Source of the DNA: Salvelinus alpinus
Taxonomy: Eukaryota; Chordata; Actinopteri; Salmoniformes; Salmonidae
Assembly (NCBI RefSeq): GCF_045679555.1
Contig: NC_092091.1
Coordinates: 17,135,072 to 17,199,071, forward strand
Direction of reading: 5' to 3'
DNA length: 64,000 nucleotides
Under the pieces are notes generated by a model, which saw only the letters and a program-made list of their open reading frames with translations, was not told where the DNA came from and did no database searches. Below are positions 13,098 to 24,000 of the stretch, piece by piece. Each line of letters begins with the position of its first letter. Position 1 is the stretch's first letter. Made by a program: the position numbers and the translations under genes.

Positions 13098-13949
13098 ATG
13101 GGGAACGTCATACGTGGCGCTGTGGCCTTCATCCCCTCCGAGCGCTGCCAGCGTTTCCTGGTGGGCGACCTGAAGGAGATGCCTCTCGATCGGACACTAG
13201 ACCTGAGCAAACTGCAGCTGCGTCGTCTTCCTGTGGCTGCCTGCCTGTTCAATGAGCTGGTCAAGCTCTACCTAAGTGGCAACAACCTGAGCACCCTACC
13301 TGCAGACTTGCAGGGCCTGAGGAAGTTGCAGCTCTTAGCTCTTGACTTCAACTGTTTCGAGGAGCTGCCTGCGGCTGTGTGTCAGCTACCTCAGCTTAAC
13401 ATCCTGTATCTGGGCAACAACCAGCTCTGGTGCCTCCCCCGGGAGCTGGGCGAGCTGAAAGAACTTAATACCCTGTGGTTGGAGACTAACTGTTTCACTG
13501 AGTTCCCCAGTGTGGTCTGCGACCTCCCCAACCTCAAGACGCTCCATCTGGGGTACAACCAGATAAGCAAACTGCCCATGGAGCTCGGTGGGTTAGAGGA
13601 GCTTAGGAGTATCTGGCTAGCCGGGAACCAGCTGTGTGAGTTCCCGCCAGTGTTGCTCGCCATGCACCTTCTGGCCGTGATCGATGTGGACCGCAACAAA
13701 ATCCGCCGCTTTCCTGGTCTGTCCCACTTGCAGGGGTTGAAACTGGTAATCTACGACCACAACCCCTGTGTGAACGCACCTGTGGTCGGGGAGGGGGTCA
13801 GAAGGGTTGGACGCTGGGCAGACAGCTCGGATGATGAAGAGGATGGTGAGGATGGGTCGAAAGTGTGTGAGACTCCGACTGAGGTGAAGGAACTTGCCTC
13901 GGAGGGACAACTGGACTCACTACTTGAAAAGGGTTGTGGAAGCATCTGA
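13098..13949 (+). CDS. lrrc10: Leucine-rich repeat-containing protein 10, single coding exon, 283 residues
   Basis: LRRC10 is a small cytoplasmic and sarcomere-associated LRR protein, known in mammals and zebrafish as heart-restricted. The N-terminus MGNVIRGAVAFIPSERCQ parallels mammalian MGN-IRA-VAFIP. The second of two adjacent ATGs (13098) is chosen because the family starts MGN. Seven to eight LRRs of about 23 residues cover roughly residues 33-215, with LxLxxNxLxxLP cores (LYLSGNNLSTLP, LYLGNNQLWCLP, LHLGYNQISKLP, IWLAGNQLCEFP). After the LRRs comes the family signature LVIYDHNPC, then GVRRVGRWAD, then an acidic SSDDEEDGEDG tail. Length is close to the mammalian protein (about 277). The frame is open with no lesion. 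The identification is from recall of the family and is strong. Confidence 0.96.
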   Translation: MGNVIRGAVAFIPSERCQRFLVGDLKEMPLDRTLDLSKLQLRRLPVAACLFNELVKLYLSGNNLSTLPADLQGLRKLQLLALDFNCFEELPAAVCQLPQLNILYLGNNQLWCLPRELGELKELNTLWLETNCFTEFPSVVCDLPNLKTLHLGYNQISKLPMELGGLEELRSIWLAGNQLCEFPPVLLAMHLLAVIDVDRNKIRRFPGLSHLQGLKLVIYDHNPCVNAPVVGEGVRRVGRWADSSDDEEDGEDGSKVCETPTEVKELASEGQLDSLLEKGCGSI

Positions 13950-14294
13950 CCTTCAACCGTGGATAAACTGGAGAACAGGATGCCAGTCAAGTGGAGCACT
14001 TACTAGAGAACGGCCACTTACTGGAGAATGGCCAGCAGCCAGGCCTGATGGTGTTTTGTTCCAAATATGGTCAGGCCAATGATATGGACCTAAACACGGA
14101 TGACAAATAATAAGCTGTTACGATTGGTTTTCCATCATGATGAAACATGGACCTCACGAAGAGCGCCAGGAGGAATCTGATATGAAGTTCTCTACTTTTA
14201 CATCACTGTCTGCAGACTTGAATGATTTTATTTTGCTCGTATTCAGTTAATTTTACAGGTGATTTTCCAATTCAATTCATTTCTGGAGACATGA

Positions 14295-16006
14295 CCCCCT
14301 GGGCACACCACGTCATTTCAACATGGAAATTGGGGTAATATTGTTGAGACGTTGATCAATGAGATTTCAACCTTTAATCACCCACTCAAAAATACAGACA
14401 GAAGTTTGTTGTATTCCCAATGTGTTATCACTATGGTTTCAACCATCTGAAAGCACAACCAAATTCCAATGGAAAAACAATGTCTGATTTTTTTGTTTTG
14501 TTGTCATCTAAAACGTGTTATCACAGCACTTGAAACCATTTAAAAGCACAACAAAGTTAGAATGGTAATACAATGTCAGATCTTTTGTATTTATACAACA
14601 ACTTAATGTGTTATCACTGTAATTCATCTAATAGCAGAACCAAATGACTTGGATTGCAGTTGAGATTACATTAAAAGTACATATTGCAAGTGATCAATGC
14701 TGTTAGAGATTCTGCACAGATTATTTAAGCATTTGTGAAGATTTCCACATACCTGCAACCTTTGCATCTTGAACAAACATGCTTTCTATGATTACATAGG
14801 AAGACATTTATAGTTACATTACGCTAACCTCAACATGTGGCCATGGATGTGTTACTCATTTTAAGGTTGAATAAATAATATTACATTAGTTTGTAAAATA
14901 GCCTTAACTTTAGGCTATTTACTGTCTTACAAAAGTAATATTGGATTGTGTTTGGTTGACAACGCAACCAAATATCAACATTTAAGGGATATCTAATGCT
15001 TGCATAGTTTCATCTGAGCCACTGGCTAAATCATATGCTTTACATTTTATTTTTGGTTTAGTTGGAGATGTGAATCCAACATAATTTGTTAATTTGTCGA
15101 CAAGTTAATAGGATATTTACTGTATTGCAAAAGTGATATTGAATTGTGTTTGGTTGTCAACGCAACCAAATATCAACATTTGAATGAGATTTATGTATCT
15201 TTTGTGCCACTGACTTGGTCTGACTTTAATTCCAGTCTGTCTACAAATTATTAATTGATATGTTGGATTAAAGTCTCAACCAATAATCAAGTTAAATAAT
15301 AGGAATACATAAAAAAAAAACTTTAAATGCACTTCAAATAAAGATTGATTTATTCCCATTCATTAATTTCGATTTTTGGTTAAGATGGAAACATGAATCC
15401 AACATATCAATGATTAACTTGTAGATTAAATTTGAAATCAACCAAAGCTTGAAACTCTAGGCCTTTATGTATTGTCTATTTTTAGTTGAACCCTGGGTTG
15501 AATTGAAACAATAGCGGTTGATTACTTAGCAAATGTTATAGGTCTGAATAGTATCATTGATAATATATGACAAATAGAGTATGGTTACCCTTTAGAATGC
15601 CTTTGAGAGTAACAGTGAATATATTTAATTATTAAGAGATCTATCAATAATCATTATCATGATAGCACATTGGTAGTCGTCAGTGTCAAATATCAAAGCT
15701 AAGCAGGACTGGGCCTGCTTAAAAAAAACCTGGATGGGATATCAAATGAATAGCTGTTGTAGATAGGTCAAGTAAGAGGTGCTGCCCGGCCTATAGTTTT
15801 TTTCTGATAGTGGATATACAATTGAAGATCTGACATTGTTTCAATGGTACAAACTCAACATGTGTTACACAAGGTTTGCCTATGTTGAAAATTACATTGA
15901 TAAATTATTTCAAATCCTATGTATTTTCCATGTAGATTCCACATCAAAATAAGTTGACAAATTACATTGACACAATGTTGATTCAACCAGTTTGTGCCAA
16001 GTGGGA
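14295..16006. repeat. Old dispersed repeat with internal direct repeats
   Basis: The left end (ctgggcacacc...catttcaac) and the inverted right end (minus strand cccacttggcacaaactggt, then tgaatcaacattg) resemble each other loosely. Inside, 14931-14985 and 15121-15181 are direct copies sharing tggattgtgtttggttg / tgaattgtgtttggttg and caacgcaaccaaatatcaac. The recurring words aaccatctgaaagcacaac and aaccatttaaaagcacaac near 14441 and 14533 also show ancient internal duplication. No coding capacity. Confidence 0.55.
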
Positions 16007-16067
16007 AGGAAATTCTGCCAGGTGACTCTATTCATGAACCTTTGCTGGGGACAGCATACTTACTGTA

Positions 16068-17136
16068 CAGTGCATTTGGAAAGTATTCAGACCCCTTGAC
16101 TTTTTCCACATGTTATGTTACAACCTTATTTTAATATGGATTACATAGTTTTCATTCAGGATGTCTCTGTGCTTTGCTCCTTTCATCTTTCCCTCTGTCC
16201 TGACTAGTCTCCCAGTCTCTGCCGCTGAAAAACATCCCCACAGCATGATGCTGCCACCACCATGCTTCACCGTAGGGATGGTGTCAGGTTTCCTCCAGAC
16301 GTGACACTTGGCATTCAGGCCAAAGTGTTCAATCTTGGTTTCATCAGACCAGAGAATCTTGTTTCTTATGGTCTGAGTCCTTTAGGTGCCTGTTGGCAAA
16401 CTCCAAGCGGGCTGTCATGTGCTTTTTACTAAGGAGTGGCTTCCGTCTGGCCACTCTACCATAAAGGCCGGATTGGAGTGCTGTAGAGATGTTTGTCCTT
16501 CTGGAAGGTTCTCCCATCTCCACAGAGGAACTCTGGAGCCCGGGTTCTTGGTCACGTCCCTGACCAAGACCCTTCTCCCCCAATTGCTCAGTTTGGCCGG
16601 GCGGCCAGATCTAGGAAGAATCTTGGTGGTTCCAAACTTCTCCCATTTAAGAATGATGGAAGCCACTGTGTTCTTGGGGACCTTCAATGTTGCAGACATG
16701 TTTTAGTACCCTTTCCCAGATCTGTGCCTCGACACAATCCTGTCTTGGAGCTCTATGGACAATTCCTTCGACCTCATGGCTTGGTTTTTGATCTGACTTG
16801 CACTGTCAACTGTGGGACCTTATATAGACAGGTGTGTGCCTTTCCAAATCATGTCCAATCAATTGAATTTACCACATGTGGACTCCAATCAAGATGTAGA
16901 AACATCTCAAGGATGATCAATGGAAACAAGATGCACATGAGCTCAATTTCGAGTCTCTTAGCAAAGGGTCTGAATACTTATGTATATAAGGAATTTCTGT
17001 TTTTTATCATTTGTCATTATGGGGTATTGTGTGTAGATTGATGAGGAGGAAAAAATATTGAATAAATTTTAGAATAAGGCTGTAATGTAACAAAATGTGG
17101 AAAAAGTCAAGGGGTCTGAATACTTTCCGAATGCTT
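16068..17136 (-). mobile_element. Tc1-like transposon, family with aagtattcagacccctt termini, inactive
   Basis: Left terminus cagtgcatttggaaagtatt, right terminus (inverted) aagtcaaggggtctgaatac at about 17105-17124. Minus-strand transposase pieces include KVPKNTVASIILKWEKFGTT (helix-turn-helix part) and SGRPAKLSNWGRRVLVRDVT near 16415-16699. The product is frameshifted and lacks a continuous catalytic domain. Confidence 0.9.
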
Positions 17137-18076
17137 AGTATGTACTGTATAGTATTGTGAGTAGGTATTATTTTCATAAAAAGATTGAATACAGATAATG
17201 TCGTCATAGGCTATTATAATTCACAGAGGCAGTGTTGAGTCACTTTTTGGTTATCAGTTGACTAATGACTTTACATAGACCTACCTAATTTTCCACATTT
17301 CTCCAGCATATGAAAAACTGTCCCTACCTGCCAAGGCTTATTTCTGTGAGGTGATTAATATCTATGATGGATGGTTAAAGTCAAGCTATGCACCTTTCAT
17401 CCAGAGTTATGCATAATTTAGGTTATCTGACAGATAGGGTCGTATATTTGATTCAAATACTTTTAATGGGTTTTAATATTATCACAGGAGCTTCTTATCT
17501 ATAATAAAATAAAATAAAAACAGCTGTATGAGACTAGCTCTAGATATGACACACACGTGGAATATTGTGCTATCTGAGATTGAGTAGTAGGCTACAAGAA
17601 CAACAAATGTTGCCTAATCAAATCATGCTGAATATTTTTTAGTTATCACACTGTTGGCAGTGCACTATTGTAAGAAAAGCTTGTGATGAAGTTATGATTA
17701 TGATGATGGTGATTTTGGTCTTGAAATATAGCAAACATATGAATGTACTTCATTTAGACTCTACTACTTTAATCCAATCAAATGTTCACAAATTAAATGT
17801 ATATAATCTACTACTAACGCCTACAGGACTTCCGTATGTCATCTTCCCTCAATGATGTTCCCTATACACATGTAATATAAATATAAGAAATACACAAAAA
17901 CAGGTCTTATAAAACAGCATTAGAACTTTAGTACAAATACCCTCCCTTTGACACCGGATGTGTTGTGGATAGTTTCTATTTTTTATTTCCAATGGTACAA
18001 ACAGCAACGCCTTTGGCTCTGTGGGCTAGTGCATAGACGCTGCAACCATATACCTCAGTGGGACCAGAGACCAGCG
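17137..18076. other. Intergenic and fnbp4 5' flank
   Basis: No repeats or ORFs recognised to 17.9 kb. The last ~100 bases before 18077 should be fnbp4 5' UTR and promoter. The frame of the fnbp4 start stays open upstream to an ATG at 17948, but that stretch has no match to the family and is read as untranslated. Confidence 0.45.
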
Positions 18077-21000
18077 ATGGGAAAGAAAACTCGCACAGGA
18101 ACAGGAGGACGCAGAACAATACTGCAGCTTTTCCCACCTCGAAGCGGGGCCGTTTGTGGAAGAGAAGACTCTTTAGGTTCAGCATCCGAAGGTAAAAACA
18201 CGATGACCATATCATATTTTATGTTTTGGTTTTCGTTCCGTGGATGATTCGTTCAAAATCGGGCCCATTTTTCGCTGATCACACATTGTAGAAGCTAGCT
18301 AACTGGCCTAGCCGGTGACGTAGCCTAGCTAGGTTGTCTAGTCAGTCGTTCAGAATGTAACGTTATGTTCCGGAAATGAATGCATTGTTTTACTTGTTCA
18401 CTATATTTAAATAACTAGAAGAATACAGAAGAAATAAAGGCAACACTATAGATTGTGGGGTGTTTCTAAAGTGTTAAGTAGCTAGGTAGCCTAGCCAGCT
18501 AACGTGAATATGTTAAGCTAACATATTGCGCAAATAGCGATTTGTTGTCGCGTGCGGCCTGTTGTGTGATTTGGTGACAAAACACTTAACACAAACTAGC
18601 ACGATGACAATTTATACAATTAGCTATGCCTATCAATGGTAGCTGGACTTGCTCTACTGAGCCCTCTGCTCAATCCAGACCACATCTAGCTAGCTAAATA
18701 ATCCATTATTCAGCCATTTTAACAATTGCAATTATGTGTGTTTTGCAGACGAGCAGGAGGGTAACTCGGATGAATACAGTTTTCCAAGAGAAGTAACCAC
18801 AGAAATGAGGATGCCCGTTAAGGCCACAGGTAAGATACAGTGCCTAAAGAAAGTATTCCCATCCCTTGACTTGTTCCACGTTTTGTTACAGCCAGAATGT
18901 AAAATGGATAAAATTGAGATTTTGTCACTGGCCTACACACAATACCCCATAATGTCAACGTTTGTTTAACAAGTAACAGCATAAGTTGCATGGAATCACT
19001 GTGTGCAATAAGTGTTTATCATGGTTTTTGAATGACTACCTCATCTCTGTACCCCACATATACAATTATCTGTAAGTTCCCTCAGTCGAGCAATGAATTT
19101 CAAACAGATTCAACCACCAAGACCATGGAGGTTTTCCAATGCCTCGTGATGATCACCTTTTGGTAGATGGGTTAAAATAAAAAATCTGACATTGAATATC
19201 CTTTTGAGCATGGTGACATTTATTAATTACACTTTGGTTGGTGTATCTATACACCCAGTCACTACAAAGATACAGGCGTCCTTCCTAACTCAGTTTACCG
19301 GAGAGGAAGGAAATGGCTCATGGATTTCACAATGAATTAAATGGTGACTGACTATAAAATATTTAGTTTAATGGATGTGATAGAACTGAGGATGGGTCAA
19401 CATTGTAGTTAATCCACAATACTAACCTAAAAGGAAGCATGTACAGAATACAAATATTTCAAAACATGCATCCTATTTGCAATAAGGCACTAAAGTTATA
19501 CTGCAAAAAATGTTGCAAATAAACTTTATATCCTGAATACAATGTTTGGGTCAAATCCACCACATCACGGGTACCACTCTTCATATTTTCAAGCATGGTG
19601 TCAATGTCATGTTATGGGTATGCTTGTCATCGGCAAGGACTAGAGTTTTTAGGATTTAAAAAAAAAAACGTAATAGAGCTAAGCACAGGAAAAAATCATA
19701 GAGAACCTGGTTGTCTGCTTTCCAATTCACCTTTCAGCAGGACAATAACCTGAAACACAAGAAATCTACACTGCAGTTCCTTACCAAGATGACATTGAAT
19801 TTTCCTGCTGTGCCTAACTACAGTTTTGACTTAAATCTGATTGAAAATCTGTCAAGACTTTGAATGGCTGTCTAGCAAAGATCAACAATCAACTTGACAG
19901 AGCTTGAAGATTTTTATAAAGAATGGGTGAACTTTATACAATCCAGGTGTGCAAAGCTCTTAGACTAACTCCCAAAAGACTCACAGCAATAATTGCTGCC
20001 AAAGGTGATTCTACAAGGTATTGACTCAGGGGTGTGAATGCTTACATAGATTTATGTATTTCATTTCCCCAAAATTCGCCAAAATGATTACATTTCACTG
20101 TCGTGTGGGGGGGGGGGGGGGTTTTATTTAATCGATTTTGAATTCGGGTTGTAACACAATATATAATAAGTCAGGGGGTATGAATTCTTTCTGAAGGCAC
20201 TCTATGCCATATTGGTGTGTGTGTCCTGGCACATCTATCTCTGCTTGTGTGAATTTGGTTCAAACCCAGGTCTCCTGCCAGACAACTGTTGTCCTGCTGA
20301 GCTCAAGCCTATGCATTAGCTGGGGGAGGTAACACAAGATGTCTTCAGGGCTGTTTACTAATCGTGTGCACAAGCATAGTTGTCTATGTACATTACCTGA
20401 CCAGTGACTGCGTTTCTCCTCAGAGGGTCTTTCCCTCTTGGGGGCCTATGAGGACAGTGATGAAGAAGAGGATGCCGACCCACAGCCTCCCACTGTCAAG
20501 ACCCAACACCAGTCTGCAGATATACTCGCCAACTTCATGGCCGTGAGTATATCAATACTCTATTTCTGTTAGGGCTGTCCCCGACCCCACATTTGTTTTG
20601 GGTCGACCGTAGTCTGTTCTTTCAACCAAACGCAATTGTTTAAAAACATTTGTCTCCATATAGAGACACAGCCTATGTTTTAATAAATCAACTAAACGAA
20701 TCAAAAAAATAAACGTCCCTTTTTCAGGACTGTCTTTCAAGGATAATTTGTAAAAATCCAAATAACTTCACAGATCTTCATTGTAAAGGGTTTAAACAAT
20801 GTTTCCCATGCTTGTTCTATGAACCATAAACAATTAACGGTCGTTAATACACTAACAGCTTACAGACGGAGGCAATTAAGGTCACAGTTATGAAAACTTA
20901 GGACACTAAAGAGACCTTTCTACTGACTCTGAAAAACACCAAAAGAAAGATGTCCAGGGTCCCTGCTCATCTGTGTGAACGTCCCTTAGGCATGCTGCAA

Positions 21001-24000
21001 GGAGGCATGAGGACTGCAGATGTGGCCAGGGCAATAAATTGCAATGTCTGTACTGTGAGATGCTTAAGACAGCGAGACAGGACGGACAGCTGATCGTCCT
21101 CGCAGTGGCAGACCACATGTAACAACACCTGCACAGGATCGGTACATCCGAACATCAGACCTGCGGGACAGGTATAGGATGGCAAAAACTGCCCGAGTTA
21201 CACCAGGAACGCACAATCCCTCCAGTGCTCCGACTGTCCGCAATAGGCTGAGAGTGGTTGGACTCAGGGCTTGTAGGCCTGTTGTAAGGCAGGTCCTCAC
21301 CAGACATCACCGGCAACAATGTTGCCTATGGGCACAAACACACCGTCGCTGGACCAGACAGGACTGGCAAAAAGTGCTTTTCACTGACTAGTCGTGGTTT
21401 TGTCTCACCAGGGGTGATGGTCGCGTTTGCATTTATAGTCGAAGGAATGAGCGTTACACCGAGGCCTGTACTCTGGAGCGGGATAGATTTGGAGGTAGAG
21501 AGTCCGTCATGGTCTGGGGCAGTGTGTCACAGCATCGGACTGAGCTTGTTGTCATTGCAGGCAATCTAAATGCTGTGTGTTATCCTGATCCTGATCCTAT
21601 CCTCATCCTGACATGACCTCCAGCATGACAATGCCACCAGCCATACAGCTCGTTCTGTGCTTGATTTCCTGCAAGGCAGGAATGTCAGTGTTCGGCCATG
21701 GCCAGCGAAGAGCCCGGGTCTCAATCCCATTGAGCACGTCTGGGACCTGTTGTATCGGAGGGCTAGGGGAATTACTATCTTGTCTCATCGCTACAACTCC
21801 CGTACGGGCTCGGGAGAGACGAAGGTCGAAAGCCATGCGTCCTCCGAAACACAACCCAACCAAGCCGCACTGCTTCTTAACACAGCGCGCCTCCAACCCG
21901 GAAGCCAGCCGCACCAATGTGTCGCACCAACCGTGCACCTGGCTACCTTGGTTAGCGCGCACTGCGCCCGGCCCGCCGCAGGAGTCGCTAGTGCGCGATG
22001 AGACATATGGGTTCGCGCCCAGGCTCTGTCGCAACCGGGAGGTCCGTGGGGCGACGCACAATTGGCCTAGCATCGTCCGGGGTAGGGAGGGTCTGGCCGG
22101 TAGGGATATCCCTATCCGCCGGGCCCTCCCTAACCCGGACGATGCTAGGCCAATTGTGCGTCGCCCCACGGACCTCCCGGTTGCGACAGAGCCTGGGCGC
22201 GAACCCAGAGTCTCTGGTGGCACAGCTAGCGCTGCGATGCAGTGCCCTAGACCACTGCGCCACCCGGGAGGCCACTCTCAGTTAAGTTTGCTGAAAATAA
22301 CTGCTGTTGACAGTCAGAGGACGTTTCTTTATTTGCTGAGTTTATATGCACCAAGCTTGTCTGTTTTTAAGGGCACTGTTTGAAATAATTAATACACACA
22401 TGACTCAAGGTAGACAGATAAAGATGGACCAGAACCTGTTCCTTACCCTCCTCCTGCTGGCCTTTGCTGAATCTGCCATTACGCTCCTGAAGTTGCCTGT
22501 AATATGCTACACCAGGGGTTTGCAACCTTTCTCATGTAGAGTGCCAATTTACAATTTCTACCAATCTAGCTGCCACTTCTGATTTTTCATTTACACACTT
22601 TTGTTAACATGTTTTTTTTTGTATTTTTTTTTTTTGTATTGCCATCTAGGTAAAAATAGCCTCCATAAAGCCAACACAAACATTGCAGGTAGAAAATATT
22701 CTGATTTTAAAATATATATATATATAATTCCTATGAATCATATTGGAGGTTTGTTAATTTTCGTTCAATCACATTCTCCCTCTACTCTGCCTGTCTGCAT
22801 AACACTTGAAAGATTGTATCAACTGGGACTGGCGACAGCTCATGCTTAAACATTGTATTAACTATTCTGGGACCTCAGTTTCCTTGTCAGTGAGCTCCAG
22901 ACACTGCTGTATTTGCGCAAGGGATACAAATTAATCAGATATACAGTAACAGTCAAAAGTTTAGACACCTACTCATCTTAATTTTTTTACTGTTTTCTAC
23001 ATTTGTAGAATAATACTGAAGACATCAAAACTATGAAGTAACACATGGAATCATATAGTAACTAAAAAAGTGTTAAACAAATCAAAATAGTTTTGAGATT
23101 CTTCAAAGTAGCCACCCTTTGCCTTGACAGCTTTGCACACTCATGGTATTCTCTCAACCAGCTTCATGAGGAATGCACCTTTTGGCTGCTTTTCCTTCAC
23201 TCTGTGGTCCAACTCATCCCAAACCTTCTCAATTGAGTTGAGGTCAGGTGATTGTGGAGGCCAGGTTCTGATGCAGCACTCGTCACTCTCCTTGGTCAAA
23301 TAGCCATTGTCCTGTTGGAAAAACAAATCATAGTCCCACTAAGCGCAAACCAGATGGGATGGCGTATCAATGCAGAATGCTGTGGTAGCCATGCTGGTTA
23401 AGTGTTCTAAATAAATCACTGACAGTGCCACCAGCAAAGCACCATCACACCACCACCTCCATGCTTCATGGTGGGAACCACACATGCGGCTACTCTGCGT
23501 CTCACAAAGACACAGCATTTGGAACCTAAAATGTCATTTGGACTCATCAGACCAAAGGACACATTTCCACCGGTCTAATGTCCATTGCTTGTGTTTCTTG
23601 GCCCAAGCAAGTCTCTTCTTATTGGTGTCCTTTAGTAGTGGTTTCTTTGCAGCAATTTTAAGACAAAGACCTGATTTCATGCAGTTTCCTCTGAGCAGTT
23701 GATGTTTGTTACTTGAACTCTGAAGCATTTATTTGGGGGCTGGTAACTCTAATGAACTTATCCTCTGCAGCAGACGTAACTCTGGGTCTTCTTTTCCTGT
23801 TGCGGTCCTCATGACATCCAGTTTCATCATAACGCTTGATGGTTTTTGCGACTGCACTTGAAGAAACTTTCAAGTTCTTGACTTTTTCGTGTTGACTGAC
23901 CATGTCAAAGTAATGATGGACTGTCGTTTCTCTTTGCTTATTTGAGCTGTTCTTGCCATAATATGGACTTGGTCTTTTACCAAATAGGGCGATCATCTAT

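Larger units (their letters stand above)
20695..22342 (+). mobile_element. Tc1-like transposon in fnbp4 intron 3, interrupted by a SINE
   Basis: The left end carries aaaaaataaacgtccctttt and the right end ggacgtttctttatttgctg, inverted copies of the usual GAAACGTCC terminus. The plus-strand transposase runs from about 20950 to 21770: [33 protein letters not shown] (first catalytic Asp) then an in-frame stop, and [20 protein letters not shown] with the catalytic Glu region. A SINE replaces the sequence after 21785 and only the terminus is left beyond it, so part of the element is deleted. Confidence 0.88.

Noticed and set aside
13391..13999. Minus-strand ORFs of 82-102 residues
   Set aside because: Antisense shadows of the lrrc10 coding exon.
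17948..18076. N-terminal extension of Fnbp4 from an upstream in-frame ATG
   Set aside because: The family begins at MGKK and the upstream residues show no conservation that I know of.
21603..22383. Long overlapping ORFs (206 and 256 residues) on both strands
   Set aside because: They lie in the GC-rich tRNA-derived SINE and its palindrome; open frames come from composition and symmetry.
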